Shown in pieces: positions 28,200 through 37,243 of a stretch of 39,539 nt of DNA. The DNA comes from a virus, in IMG/VR virus record IMGVR_UViG_3300030106_005739, positions 1 to 39,539 of that record; one strand, given 5' to 3'. The translations under genes and the position numbers were made by a program. Position 1 is the stretch's first letter, and each line of letters opens with the position of its first letter. Under the pieces are notes generated by a model. It was not told where the DNA came from. It made no database searches and saw only the letters and a list, made by a program, of their open reading frames with translations.

Positions 28200-28621
28200 T
28201 CTTCAAAGTGTTGCTTGTCTGCGCTCACGCCTTCTCCTGGTCAGACCTGCCAGTTGAGAGATACGGCGTCTGTGTAGGCGTGGGCACAGCCGCCATCCAA
28301 GGCGGCGTGGATATAGAGCTTGCCGTAGCCCTGGCGTACACAGAGTCGAGGTTTAACCCTGCCGCCAGAAGCCCACGAGACGCTGTGGGGCCGCTTCAAA
28401 TACGCCCTGTGTTCCACTGCCCTGGGAAGACAGAGAAGGGCTGTGACTTGATAAAGGCAGGCATAGAGGCCATTATCCGGTACCAAGACAAGTACGGGCC
28501 TCGGCTAAAAGAAGTGCTTTGTCATTGGAACTCCGGGAACCGTTGTTATCGTCGGAGTCGGTTGTTTGCCAACATCGTACTAAAACGTAAACGGGCGCTT
28601 GTGCGCGCCCAGGAGAAGTAA
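28196..28621 (+). CDS. Lytic transglycosylase (SLT/goose-type lysozyme-like)
   Basis: 141 residues; the start is GTG 28196, overlapping the upstream stop. A hydrophobic N-terminus (MIFKVLLVCAHAFSWS) could be a weak signal sequence. The SLT motif order is clear: catalytic Glu50 in LAVALAYTESRFNP, then AVGPLQI at 63-69 and HWNSGN at 110-115. It would cut glycan strands of peptidoglycan. Its early position, far from the endolysin, suggests it might be packaged in the virion or act in another phase. Its end lies just before a basic-protein gene. Confidence 0.85.
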   Translation: MIFKVLLVCAHAFSWSDLPVERYGVCVGVGTAAIQGGVDIELAVALAYTESRFNPAARSPRDAVGPLQIRPVFHCPGKTEKGCDLIKAGIEAIIRYQDKYGPRLKEVLCHWNSGNRCYRRSRLFANIVLKRKRALVRAQEK

Positions 28622-28622
28622 A

Positions 28623-28892
28623 ATGGCTGAGAAGAAAGCTGCTGCAAAGAAGGCCCCCGCCAAAAAGGCTGCCCCTAAGAAAGAGGCTCCTGCGAAGGTT
28701 GGCCGTCCCAAGGAGTTCGGCAAGGTCACTGACCGAGACCTCCTCCCCCAAGAGCAGTCCGTGCTTCTTGCCGCAGTCAAGCGCTCTGGAAAGACCGTCG
28801 ATGAGGCTGTCGTTGCGCTTGTTCGCCAGGGCCTCTCTTCTCGGATGGGCACTGTTGCGCTTAGCCGTGTTATTGCGCGCTGGAGCAAGTAA
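28623..28892 (+). CDS. Histone-like basic small protein
   Basis: 89 residues from ATG 28623, preceded by a perfect AGGAG; a start 24 bases earlier would lie inside the upstream gene. Residues 1-30 are Lys/Ala/Pro-rich (EKKAAAKKAPAKKAAPKKEA), like the tails of histone H1-like bacterial proteins. The remainder (VLLAAVKRSGKTVDEAVVAL) is helical, possibly a small DNA-binding head. It lies directly before packaging genes, so a role in DNA condensation or terminase regulation is possible. Confidence 0.65.
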   Translation: MAEKKAAAKKAPAKKAAPKKEAPAKVGRPKEFGKVTDRDLLPQEQSVLLAAVKRSGKTVDEAVVALVRQGLSSRMGTVALSRVIARWSK

Positions 28893-29416
28893 TGGCTGTC
28901 GACCTGATGTGGAAAGCCGTCGAAGATGACGACGGCGAGGTCACTCTTAACGTCGGTCTGGACGTGGACCCCGTTGTGGTGCTGGTAGAGGGCACGCTTG
29001 CGGCCACGCTGTCCGAGGTTAATGGCATCATTGAGGACTTTAAGGACTTCCTTACGAAGGAAAGAGCGAAAGACCCCACTCGCCTGTTCAAAGAGACTGA
29101 CGCCACCTACCACGCCGTAAGGTATTCCGTGGAAAACGGCTACACCTTGTGCAAAACGGCGGAAAAAGGCGCGATCAGGCCTAAGCAAAATGACTGCCTC
29201 ATCTTGATGAAGGAGTTCATTAACCGCTTGGCGCTGAACAAGTCAGGAGATGACAGCTTCGACAACCGAGCGTTCATTACTGACTGCATCGACTGGATGT
29301 CAGCCACGCATTTCTGTCTTCTTGAGCAGGTAAAGAGGTCCGATCGACGCGTCGTAAAGCGCGCCTTTAAGGCCAACAGGCCCATTCCGTTTATTGAGTC
29401 GTCAGTGGAGGCGTAA
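28892..29416 (+). CDS. Hypothetical protein before the terminase
   Basis: 174 residues; ATG 28892 shares its A with the preceding TAA. The N-terminal 60 residues are acidic with beta character (DDGEVTLNVGLDVDPVVVLV). The remainder is helical and mixed-charge, with CLILMKEFINRLAL and ITDCIDWMSATHFCLLEQVK. No domain recognised. It shares the start words ATGGCTGTC with the terminase small subunit gene that follows directly after its stop. Confidence 0.65.
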   Translation: MAVDLMWKAVEDDDGEVTLNVGLDVDPVVVLVEGTLAATLSEVNGIIEDFKDFLTKERAKDPTRLFKETDATYHAVRYSVENGYTLCKTAEKGAIRPKQNDCLILMKEFINRLALNKSGDDSFDNRAFITDCIDWMSATHFCLLEQVKRSDRRVVKRAFKANRPIPFIESSVEA

Positions 29417-29908
29417 ATGGCTGTCAGGTTTCCAAACAAGTTCTCAGGCGCTCTTGCAGACAAGATTTGTGAGGGAACCAAGGCCGGTTACACGCGAAAA
29501 GCGGTCTGTGACACCGTGGATATCTCTGTCGACACGTTGCGGTCTTGGCTGAGAAAGGGCGCAGAAGACTCTGCGCCTGATCTCCTAAAGAAGTTCCGCC
29601 GAGATTTCGACAAAGCAGAAAAAGAGGCCACCATCTACCTGATGGACACCATCAAGTTTCACTCGAAAAAGGACTGGAAGGCCGCTGCTTGGCTGCTTGA
29701 GCGCACCCGCAACGGCTTTAAGCTTCGCAGCCGCATGTCCCAAGAGACCCAGCGGCGCATTGACGAGCTAGCTGTCCAAAAAGCAGAGCTTGAGCTTGAG
29801 TACATCCAGGCCAAGACCAAGGCCCTAAAGGGCGGGAGCATCACTCCCGAGCAAATCCTGGAGTTGCTAAACGACTCCCCAAAGCAGGAAGAGAAACCTG
29901 TCCACTGA
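29417..29908 (+). CDS. terS: Terminase small subunit
   Basis: 163 residues, ATG 29417 immediately after the upstream TAA. The N-terminal helix-turn-helix (CEGTKAGYTRKAVCDTVDIS, VDTLRSWLRKG) is the usual DNA-recognition domain. A helical middle follows (FDKAEKEATIYLMDTIKFHS), then an oligomerisation-type coiled region and an acidic C-terminus (ILELLNDSPKQEEKPVH). It recognises the packaging site and activates the large subunit. Its stop lies inside the N-terminus of the large subunit gene if the CTG start there is right. Confidence 0.85.
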   Translation: MAVRFPNKFSGALADKICEGTKAGYTRKAVCDTVDISVDTLRSWLRKGAEDSAPDLLKKFRRDFDKAEKEATIYLMDTIKFHSKKDWKAAAWLLERTRNGFKLRSRMSQETQRRIDELAVQKAELELEYIQAKTKALKGGSITPEQILELLNDSPKQEEKPVH

Positions 29909-31514
29909 CGCCAAGATAAAGGCGGAGATTCAGAAGTGCGCGAACGACTTCCACTATTTTTGCCGCTACCTGAAGATCGTCGACAAGAGAGGCCGCCTAA
30001 CGCCGTTTGGGATGAACGACGCACAGGAGAGGTTTGTCGGTCTTGTGGAAGACGACCCGTGGATTTACATCCTGAAGGCTCGTCAGCTTGGCATGACGAC
30101 GGTAGTGGCAGCACGCTTCTTCTGGCGGGCCCTTCTGACGCCGAACTTCAAGGTGTGTGTGCTTGCTCACAAGTACGAGTCCGCACAAGCGATATTTGAG
30201 GTCTACAGGCGGTACTACACCTACCTGCCTGACTTCCTGAAGTTCCCAACAGAGAAGGCAAACGTCCGAGAAATGGCGTTTTTCCATGGCGGCATGGTCA
30301 GGGTGGCTACCGCCAACTCCGATTCTGCCCGTGGCACCACCTATCAGGCCCTTCACTGTTCGGAGTTTGCCTTTTGGGGCGATGTTGACCGCACTGTAGC
30401 GTCTGCTTTCCAGACTGCGGGCCCAGATGCCGAGATTGTGCTGGAAACGACCGCTAACGGCCTAAATGACGCCCACAAGATGTGGCATGAGGGCAACGGG
30501 TTCTCAAAGGTGTTCTTCCCGTGGATGGAAGACAGGAATTATGTCTCCTCAAAGCGCCCTCAGAAGCCTGATGAGCGCATCAAAGAGATGGTCAAGGAGT
30601 TTGAACTGGATGACTACCAGTCAAACTGGGCCCACGAGACGCTTCGCACCAAATGCGTAAACAACTGGAACACGTTTATGCAGGAGTACCCTGCATCTGC
30701 GGAACAGGCGTTTATCACAAGCGGCGAGAAGTTTTTTGACATGCTTTTCCCGCACGCTCAGGCCCACAGTGGCTACAAATGCTACCGGGAGCCGAGCAAG
30801 CACCGTGTTTATTCGATGGGGGTAGATACCGCTTCAGGATCACCCTCTGGCGACTTCAGCGCCTTTGCTGTAATGGACGTGACAGACAAGAAAAACGTCG
30901 AGGTCGTTTCGACCTATTACCAGCGAACCCCGCCTCACGCTTTTGCGGAGCGGGTTTTGAAAGAGGCGAACAAATATGGGTGCCTGGTGGTTGTGGAGTC
31001 CAACTCCTATGGCCTATCTATTCTTGAATACTTGGTCAAAAAGCAGTTCGCCTACATCTTCAAGCGTACGCAGTACGATAAGATGGCCGAGCGGTGGGTC
31101 GAAAAGATAGGCTTCAACACCAATTCTTCGACGCGCCCCGTGATGCTGAGCCGTCTTCACGAGTTCGTTGCTAAACAGATGCTGCCCATCAACGATGAGC
31201 GCATGAAGACGGAGATGAACACCTTCGTCTATAACGACAAGGGAAAGCCAGAGGCGATGGCTAAGAAGCACGATGATATGGTGTTTGCCCACGCTTTGGC
31301 CCTGATGGGTCTTGACCAGATCGAACCTATCGCTCAAGATCGCCAAAGAGCCCCAGAGTTCACAAATGTGCGCGATATATTGCGATACGAAATGGAAAGT
31401 GGCAGGCTCTACGACGGAGGGACTCGTGACTACGAAGAAAGTAGGTGGGGCACCCCTCTGGAACAATCCTCGCCGTTAGATACGGCGTTGAACGACTCGC
31501 CTTCCAGGCGTTAA
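29898..31514 (+). CDS. terL: Terminase large subunit (CTG start proposed)
   Basis: 538 residues if started at CTG 29898; ATG 30012 would cut off the typical N-terminus IQKCANDFHYFCRYLKIVDK. No ATG, GTG or TTG exists in frame between the stop at 29868 and 30012, while AGGA (29886-29889) sits eight bases before the CTG. ATPase motifs: Walker A KARQLGMTT at 60-68, Walker B ALHCSEF ending near 157, coupling ETTANG at 183-188. Nuclease acids: Asp310 in MGVDTASG, Glu367 in VVVESNS, Asp459-460 in KHDDMVFA. It cuts and pumps DNA into the prohead. A frameshift from the small subunit is an alternative. Confidence 0.93.
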   Translation: MSTDAKIKAEIQKCANDFHYFCRYLKIVDKRGRLTPFGMNDAQERFVGLVEDDPWIYILKARQLGMTTVVAARFFWRALLTPNFKVCVLAHKYESAQAIFEVYRRYYTYLPDFLKFPTEKANVREMAFFHGGMVRVATANSDSARGTTYQALHCSEFAFWGDVDRTVASAFQTAGPDAEIVLETTANGLNDAHKMWHEGNGFSKVFFPWMEDRNYVSSKRPQKPDERIKEMVKEFELDDYQSNWAHETLRTKCVNNWNTFMQEYPASAEQAFITSGEKFFDMLFPHAQAHSGYKCYREPSKHRVYSMGVDTASGSPSGDFSAFAVMDVTDKKNVEVVSTYYQRTPPHAFAERVLKEANKYGCLVVVESNSYGLSILEYLVKKQFAYIFKRTQYDKMAERWVEKIGFNTNSSTRPVMLSRLHEFVAKQMLPINDERMKTEMNTFVYNDKGKPEAMAKKHDDMVFAHALALMGLDQIEPIAQDRQRAPEFTNVRDILRYEMESGRLYDGGTRDYEESRWGTPLEQSSPLDTALNDSPSRR

Positions 31515-32435
31515 ATGGGGGACCAAATGGCTTTTTTGACCGATGAGGCGCGCGAGCAGATAGGGGCTTTTCTCGACGGAGAAATGTCTGATGTTGATGT
31601 GCAGCAGGAGTCTGAGCCCGAGGTCGAAGCATCGTCTGAACCCGCAGAAGACGTTAATCAGGAAGCGGGGGTTGAGGCTCAATCTGAAGAGCCAGAAGAA
31701 GCACAGGCTGAGCCTTCTCAGGAGGCGTCTTCCGAACCTGACGGCACGGAAGACACTGAAGAGGAGGCATCGGGCCACCGGGTACCGTATAGCCGGTTCA
31801 AGCAAATGGTCGAGGCTCGGAACGCTCTCCGGGTAGAGGCCAGCGAAATGAAGGCGAGACTCGAAGCTCTTGAGGAGCAAGCGAAGATCGCCCAACAAGT
31901 TCGGTCTGTGCTTCCACAACAGCAGCCTGTCCAGCAGGCGCAGCAACAGGAAGACCCAGGGCTCTTCGGAGAACTCCTGGCCGACCTTGAGGGGCAACAG
32001 CAGCCAGAGCAGGCTGCGGACCCTCGCGTTGATGCGCTTATGGAGAGGGTGCAGCAACAAGAAGTAGCAATCGCTCGCAGAGAGTTGGAGGTCGAAGTCG
32101 CGTCAGCGATGGAGGCTTACCCTGGCGTTCCGCGAGAGGTGCTGCTTCAAGCCGTCGTTGCCGACCCCGATGCTGCCGTGATCAAGGTGGCGGAGTCCTA
32201 CAGTACCCATTTGGCCCAAATCGAAGAAGCAGCCATCGCTCGCTATCTTGAGGAAAACCCGGCACCTGCTGTCGAGACCCAAGAGGTGGCAGAGAAACCA
32301 AAAGCCGCGCCGCGACCCACAAGGTCTGGCGCTGCTGACTCAGATGTTGCTACCGGAGAGTTTAAGCCAAAAAGTATTAAGGAAGGCTCCGACGCCCTGC
32401 GGAAAGCATGGGGGTCTCTCAACCCCTTTTCTTGA
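31515..32435 (+). CDS. Probable capsid scaffolding protein
   Basis: 306 residues, ATG 31515 directly after the terminase stop; ATG 31527 is an equally possible start. Residues about 20-85 are extremely acidic (Glu/Ser/Ala-rich). RVPYSRFKQMVEARNALR follows, then a coiled coil (EMKARLEALEEQAKIAQQ), a Gln-rich stretch, and a basic C-terminus (KSIKEGSDALRKAWGSLNPF). Acidic N-terminus, coiled coil and basic capsid-binding tail directly before the major capsid gene is the classic scaffold plan. No prohead protease is seen nearby. Confidence 0.8.
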   Translation: MGDQMAFLTDEAREQIGAFLDGEMSDVDVQQESEPEVEASSEPAEDVNQEAGVEAQSEEPEEAQAEPSQEASSEPDGTEDTEEEASGHRVPYSRFKQMVEARNALRVEASEMKARLEALEEQAKIAQQVRSVLPQQQPVQQAQQQEDPGLFGELLADLEGQQQPEQAADPRVDALMERVQQQEVAIARRELEVEVASAMEAYPGVPREVLLQAVVADPDAAVIKVAESYSTHLAQIEEAAIARYLEENPAPAVETQEVAEKPKAAPRPTRSGAADSDVATGEFKPKSIKEGSDALRKAWGSLNPFS

Positions 32436-32451
32436 TTCATAGGAGCGCAAA

Positions 32452-33792
32452 GTGAGCGCAACACGCACTACACTGGACAGCCTGCTCAAGGACTTCTACC
32501 TTGGGCCGGTCCAGGAACAGCTAAACAATGAGATGCTCGTACTTCAGATGTACGAGAAGATGTCCGTCGACTGGAGTGGTCGTCAGACCATTATTCCAAT
32601 TCACACCGGGCGAACCACTTCTGTGGGCTTTGCGGCCGAGTCTACCGGCGCTGGCGCTGGTGGCGTTCTGCCAACTGCCGTCAACCAGACCTACAATAAC
32701 CTTACGGTTACTGCGGTCTACCTTTACGGCACGTTCCGCATTTCTGGCCCGGCAGTTGCCTCGGCCAAGAACGGCGGAAAGGGCGCGTTCATCGGCTGGA
32801 TGGAAGCCGAGATGGACAAGCTCGTCACTGACGTGAAGAACCAGGCCGATTACCAGATGGTAAACGGTGGAGACATCCTGGGCTTCATCACCAGTTCCGT
32901 AAACAACGCCACGCAGTTGTTTACTGGTGATTACGGCTCTATCGCGCCTGCTGATACGGTTGATATTCACATTGGCTGGGGCCCTGGCTTTGATTCGGCC
33001 GGAAACCCCGTCAACACCACCTATCTTGCTCGCTCAATTCTCGGTGCGACGATTGCCGGCGGTGGTGTCAATGAGACGGCAGGAACGCTTACCTTTACGG
33101 GTGCTCAGGACACGACTGTTGCGGAGCTTAACATGGCGGCCTCTGGGCAGCCCGCTGTTGTTCGCGCTAGGTCGGGCCTGGCTGCCGCGCAGGCTGAGCC
33201 GGTTGGCATTATGACCAACCTGTTCGGAGGAAGCACGGCAACCACGGCAGATGGCGTTATGGAGCACTTCGGTGTTGTCCGAAGTGGCGCTGCTCGTGCT
33301 GTGGCGCTTGATTCGGTCGCGATGTGCGCCCAGGAGACGCCAACGGCTGCTGGTCTTGCGGACCTTACGGTCGAGCGTCTCCAGCGAGTTCTCGATGAGA
33401 TCTCCGTTCTCAGTGGTGAGGAGCCCAACGTCCTCATTTGCCATCCGTCGATTCGGTCGAACTACGTTTCGCTCCTTACGGGAACCGGGCTTTACGCCAC
33501 GAGCCGTGGAAGCGCGACGAAGGGAGACGGCGGCTTCCTGGACCTGTCGTTCGGAAACATCCCCATTAAGTTTTCGCGACACTGCCCGCGCGGCATGGTG
33601 ATCTTCATGAACACCAAGACCTGGAAGCTCCTCCAGCTTCAGAGCGGAGGCTTTGCTGACCTCGACGGAACCACGGTTCTGCGAGCCAGCGGCGCCGACG
33701 CCTGGGAAGGCTTCTACCGCTGGTACTACAATACGGTCTGCGTGCGGCCTAACGCCAATGGCGTCCTGGTCGGTGTTAACGTCTGGACCTAA
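32452..33792 (+). CDS. Major capsid protein
   Basis: 446 residues; the start is GTG 32452 with AGGAG at 32441-32445. The N-terminus MSATRTTLDSLLKDFYLGPV, followed by QEQLNNEMLVLQMYEK and GRQTIIPIHTGRTTSVGF, is typical of HK97-fold phage capsid proteins of this length. The C-terminal part (WKLLQLQSGGFADLDGTTVL, FYRWYYNTVCVRPNA) fits the P-domain and A-domain end. Scaffold upstream and portal downstream agree. Codons are more C- and T-rich at third positions than in neighbours, as expected of a highly expressed gene. Confidence 0.9.
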   Translation: MSATRTTLDSLLKDFYLGPVQEQLNNEMLVLQMYEKMSVDWSGRQTIIPIHTGRTTSVGFAAESTGAGAGGVLPTAVNQTYNNLTVTAVYLYGTFRISGPAVASAKNGGKGAFIGWMEAEMDKLVTDVKNQADYQMVNGGDILGFITSSVNNATQLFTGDYGSIAPADTVDIHIGWGPGFDSAGNPVNTTYLARSILGATIAGGGVNETAGTLTFTGAQDTTVAELNMAASGQPAVVRARSGLAAAQAEPVGIMTNLFGGSTATTADGVMEHFGVVRSGAARAVALDSVAMCAQETPTAAGLADLTVERLQRVLDEISVLSGEEPNVLICHPSIRSNYVSLLTGTGLYATSRGSATKGDGGFLDLSFGNIPIKFSRHCPRGMVIFMNTKTWKLLQLQSGGFADLDGTTVLRASGADAWEGFYRWYYNTVCVRPNANGVLVGVNVWT

Positions 33793-33826
33793 TTAGCCTC
33801 CAAATAGCTCCATAGGAGGCTAGTCC

Positions 33827-34006
33827 ATGCAAGAGGTCCTCATTATCACGTCGTTGGTGGTGGGGACCTCTTTGCTTGGGCTGTTAAACGTCCTGGTGCT
33901 TTTGCACATTAGGAAGGAGCGAGACGAGTGGCGCTCTTTGCAGGAGCGCCGAGAGGAGTACGAGGCAGAAGCCCCTATCCTGGAGGCCATCTATGGAGAT
34001 CGGTAA
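33827..34006 (+). CDS. Small membrane protein behind the capsid gene
   Basis: 59 residues, ATG 33827 after a perfect AGGAGG (33814-33819). Residues 4-27 form one hydrophobic segment (VLIITSLVVGTSLLGLLNVL), followed by a charged helix (IRKERDEWRSLQERREEYEA). It overlaps the next gene by 14 bases in another frame. It falls just below a 60-residue cut-off. No family recognised; position between capsid and portal genes is unusual for a membrane protein. Confidence 0.75.
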   Translation: MQEVLIITSLVVGTSLLGLLNVLVLLHIRKERDEWRSLQERREEYEAEAPILEAIYGDR

Positions 34007-34637
34007 AGACATCAGGGGCGCCGCAACGTCAGGGCGGGGCTACGCCGCCAAAATGGCCCTAGACGATGAAGAGCGGAAGCGCCAGTTGATGGCGACTCCG
34101 CCTATCCAGTTTAGGCAGCCTGCTCCACAAAAACGCCAACTGACTCCCGAGCCCGACCCTCGCCAAGAAGAGCAGGAAAAGATTAATCAGGCTGTTGCCG
34201 CCGACCAGACAAGAACAGACGTTGAAAACGCTTTACGGCTTGCCGCAACGGGCGCTTCTTTTATTCCAGGCGTGGGCCCCGTGGCATCTCTTGCCACAGA
34301 GGCGTTTATCCAGGGAGGCCGAGCCGCCATGCCCGGCGCTGTTCAAGAGCTTAAAGAAGAGCAGGGAGGCCCAAGCGACACGGGTAGCAGGGTCTTGTCA
34401 GGGGCCACGTCTGCTACCAAGGCGCTTAGCGCCTATGATGCCCAGCAGACCAAGTTTGATGAAGAGGCCATTGGAGCCCAGTTGGACGCGGCCATCGCGA
34501 AGAGAACTCCAAGGGGCATGGCTGAGGCAGAGTTTTTGAGCACAGACGTGGGCCGCAGGGCATATCTGGGAAAAAGCTACGGCAGAGATCCTTCTTATAT
34601 GAGCGTTTTTGAAGAATGGCTGGACAGGAATAGGTAA
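33993..34637 (+). CDS. Hypothetical protein between capsid and portal
   Basis: 214 residues, ATG 33993 inside the end of the preceding small gene. The N-terminus is polar and basic. Residues about 60-75 are Gln/Glu-rich. Residues about 80-105 are a small-residue hydrophobic stretch (ALRLAATGASFIPGVGPVAS). The C-terminus is charged (RDPSYMSVFEEWLDRNR). A Gly-containing amphipathic segment of this type can insert in membranes, so a minor virion or ejection protein is possible. Not recognised. Its stop overlaps the portal start by one base. Confidence 0.6.
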   Translation: MEIGKDIRGAATSGRGYAAKMALDDEERKRQLMATPPIQFRQPAPQKRQLTPEPDPRQEEQEKINQAVAADQTRTDVENALRLAATGASFIPGVGPVASLATEAFIQGGRAAMPGAVQELKEEQGGPSDTGSRVLSGATSATKALSAYDAQQTKFDEEAIGAQLDAAIAKRTPRGMAEAEFLSTDVGRRAYLGKSYGRDPSYMSVFEEWLDRNR

Positions 34638-36538
34638 TGGCTGAGTTCCCAACTGACATGCGGGCCAAGCTGTCCGCCTCACGCACCGCCAAAACCCAAG
34701 AGCAGCGCCTTTGGGATTTGGGCCTGCGGTTCCTTGAGGGGCGTCAGTGGCTGCGGTTCGATAAAAACCTAGACCAGTACGTGGCCTCTCGTTCGCGAGA
34801 AGGCCAAGCAAAGGTAACGGTCAACCTTCTCCTGAACATCTATCGAAATGTTCTTAGCCGGTTGGAGCTAAGCTACCCGTCTGTGGTCGTTCTTCCGGCC
34901 AGCCCTTCAAGCGAAGACGTTGTTAAGGCGCAGTCTTCTGAGGCTGCGCTTAAGTACTACTGGTCGTCCAACCGGATGGAAAACGTCCTGGGAGAGGCTG
35001 TTCGGTGGCTTTTGACCACTGGAACGTGCGCCCTTCACTCGTATTACGACCCTGACGACCAGACCGTAAAGACCGACACGTTTGGCGCTTACGACATCTT
35101 TTTCGAGCGTGGCGTCAACAGTCCTGATGATAGCCAGTGGATTGCTGTTCGGACGTTCCACCCAAGGAAGTCCTTGGAAGAGGCGTATCCCGACAAGAAA
35201 GAGATGATCGAGAAGGCTGGGATTGTAAACGAGAACGACTATAGCTCGTTTTACAATTCAGACTTTACGGGCCCTCCCGTCGACCGCGTTGAGGTCTTTG
35301 AGATTTACTGGCGAGACGGCAAGCACGCCATCATGGTGGGCGACGGGTATCTGTACAAAGAGGACAAGGTGCCTGTGGGCATCCTTCCTGTTCAGATTAT
35401 CCGATACACCGAGGTGCCCCGCCGCCTGTGGGGCGTCAGCCTTATCGCCCCGCTTTTGGACTTGCAGCTTCTGTACAACAAGGCCAGGTCCCAGATTATC
35501 CACAATGTGGAGTTGATGGGTAATCCCAAGTGGGTCATTCCGAAGACCGCTGGCGTGTCAAACAACTCCATCACCAGCCGCCCTGGGGAGAAGATTTACT
35601 ACAACCCCGCTGGCGGTCGGCCTGAGCAGATTAGCCCCTCTCCGCTGCCTTCGTACATTATCGACAATGTGCAGCGTTTGCAGTCAGAGATGGGCGATGT
35701 GGCCGGTCTTCACTCCGTGTCGCTTGGCAAGCGAGCGGTCGGCGTTACGTCTGGCAAGGCCATTGAGGCCTTGGCCAGCCAGGATACCAGCCAGCTTCAG
35801 GGGTCCATGGCCGCGATTGAGCGCGGCGTGTCAAAGATGGCCTCTGTGGTACTTCAGTTGATGAAGGCCTACTATACCGAAGAGAAGATGATGAGGATGC
35901 TGGACAGCTACGGGCAGGTTACGTTCCGCGCCATCCAGGCTACTGACTTGGTGGAAGACCCTGAAATCTTCATTGAGGCTGGCTCGCTGTTCCGCAACGA
36001 GGCCCAGGACAGGGACACCAAGGTCCTGGAGCTTCTTCAGATGGGCCTTATCCCACCCGATATGGCGCTTCAGGAGCTTTCGTTCCGCACCGGCAATGCC
36101 TTTGTGTCGAAGAAGGTTGCTGCGATGGCCCATGCTCAGGAGATTTTGCAGCTTGTTAAGGAGGGGGTTGGAGATCCCCAAATCCTCCGAAACGACGATC
36201 TCCAGGCGTTTGAGCAGGTCTTCAGCGACTTTATGAAGACTGGCGAGTACTATGATCTCGACATGGCAATCCAAGACAAGATCATGCAAGTCCTCGTAGC
36301 CGTCGTAGCAGGACAGCAAAACCTTGATGACATGCAGTATGGCCAGCTTCTCGCTGGCCAGGTGGTCTACCCACGGCCCCCACAGCCGCCTCAAATGGGC
36401 CCAATGGGGGCTGGGGCCCAGATTCAAGGCCAAACGGCTCCTGGGGCACAGCAACCGGGGTCTATCGCAGGATCTGAACGGGCTGGGACTAACAGGGCTG
36501 AGGCGATGATTTCCCCGGCGCCAGGAGGTGTAGTGTGA
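34637..36538 (+). CDS. Portal protein
   Basis: 633 residues, ATG 34637. The sequence shows the portal plan: a helical N-terminus with FLEGRQWLRFDKNLDQYV, then NLLLNIYRNVLSRLELSYPS. A strand-rich wing follows (ALHSYYDPDDQTVKTDTFGA, YDIFFERG). Next is the long stem and clip region (RLQSEMGDVAGLHSVSLGKR, AVGVTSGKAIEALASQD), where the VTSGKAI phrase is typical. The C-terminal 70 residues are Pro/Gln/Gly-rich and probably disordered. The dodecameric ring would be the DNA gate for packaging and the base for the adaptor. Size fits portals of short-tailed phages. Confidence 0.88.
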   Translation: MAEFPTDMRAKLSASRTAKTQEQRLWDLGLRFLEGRQWLRFDKNLDQYVASRSREGQAKVTVNLLLNIYRNVLSRLELSYPSVVVLPASPSSEDVVKAQSSEAALKYYWSSNRMENVLGEAVRWLLTTGTCALHSYYDPDDQTVKTDTFGAYDIFFERGVNSPDDSQWIAVRTFHPRKSLEEAYPDKKEMIEKAGIVNENDYSSFYNSDFTGPPVDRVEVFEIYWRDGKHAIMVGDGYLYKEDKVPVGILPVQIIRYTEVPRRLWGVSLIAPLLDLQLLYNKARSQIIHNVELMGNPKWVIPKTAGVSNNSITSRPGEKIYYNPAGGRPEQISPSPLPSYIIDNVQRLQSEMGDVAGLHSVSLGKRAVGVTSGKAIEALASQDTSQLQGSMAAIERGVSKMASVVLQLMKAYYTEEKMMRMLDSYGQVTFRAIQATDLVEDPEIFIEAGSLFRNEAQDRDTKVLELLQMGLIPPDMALQELSFRTGNAFVSKKVAAMAHAQEILQLVKEGVGDPQILRNDDLQAFEQVFSDFMKTGEYYDLDMAIQDKIMQVLVAVVAGQQNLDDMQYGQLLAGQVVYPRPPQPPQMGPMGAGAQIQGQTAPGAQQPGSIAGSERAGTNRAEAMISPAPGGVV

Positions 36539-37236
36539 CAATCAAGGAGATTGCGGAGCTTCTTCGCGCATACACGGACGAGCCTGACGAAACGTTCATG
36601 TCGGACAATGACGTCAAGGCGTTCCTGGCTCAGGGCTACCGGGAGTTCCGAGACCTTGTTACCAAGATTGACCCCAACGCCTACGCCATTGCCGCCACAT
36701 TTACACTGACGAACACGTTCTTCATCGACCTCGCTACAACCAACGTCACGTTTACCGACCTGACCGTCGGCAAGGTCCTGGGCAACTCGGCAACAGATGG
36801 GAAAAAGCTAGGGCAAATTATTGCCCTGGCAAGCACGTCGAGCACAAACCCATCGGGCCAATACATCTACATCCCGGTTTCATCCAGCCAGGCGCTTCAG
36901 ACCACATCGTCAAGCTACATGCTGGCTGGCTCGAATCTAACCGTGTCCGGGAATGTCACATCCCTTTTCTCGATGGCTTATGTTCCGATGCCGATCTCCA
37001 CGCTGTGGAGCAACCTCGCGTCTACCGACGAGCTTGATGACTTTGGAATGTTCCATGACGTGGTGGCCCTGTTGGCTTATAAGCAGTACGCCATCCGTGA
37101 CGGGGCCATTAACGAGGTCCTTATGGCCCAGCTTCAGGCTCGCATTGCCGACCTTGAAGAGGGAATCACACATCGAAACCTTGATGCACCTCACTACGTG
37201 CAGCGCGTAATGGGCGGTATCGACACGTTCTACTAG
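36535..37236 (+). CDS. Head-to-tail adaptor protein
   Basis: 233 residues; the start is GTG 36535, overlapping the portal stop (GTGA), with AGGAGG at 36522-36527. Helical ends (MTIKEIAELLRAYTDEPDE, NDVKAFLAQGYREFRDLV; FHDVVALLAYKQYAIRDGAI) surround a Ser/Thr-rich beta insert (residues about 60-145). The plan and position directly after the portal are those of connector or adaptor proteins (gp4/gp11-like). It would bind the portal and carry the tail hub encoded next. The assignment is by context and general plan. Confidence 0.7.
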   Translation: MTIKEIAELLRAYTDEPDETFMSDNDVKAFLAQGYREFRDLVTKIDPNAYAIAATFTLTNTFFIDLATTNVTFTDLTVGKVLGNSATDGKKLGQIIALASTSSTNPSGQYIYIPVSSSQALQTTSSSYMLAGSNLTVSGNVTSLFSMAYVPMPISTLWSNLASTDELDDFGMFHDVVALLAYKQYAIRDGAINEVLMAQLQARIADLEEGITHRNLDAPHYVQRVMGGIDTFY

Positions 37237-37243
37237 GCCGAGC

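Noticed and set aside
35831-36541. Minus-strand frame of 236 codons
   Set aside because: Antisense shadow of the portal gene.
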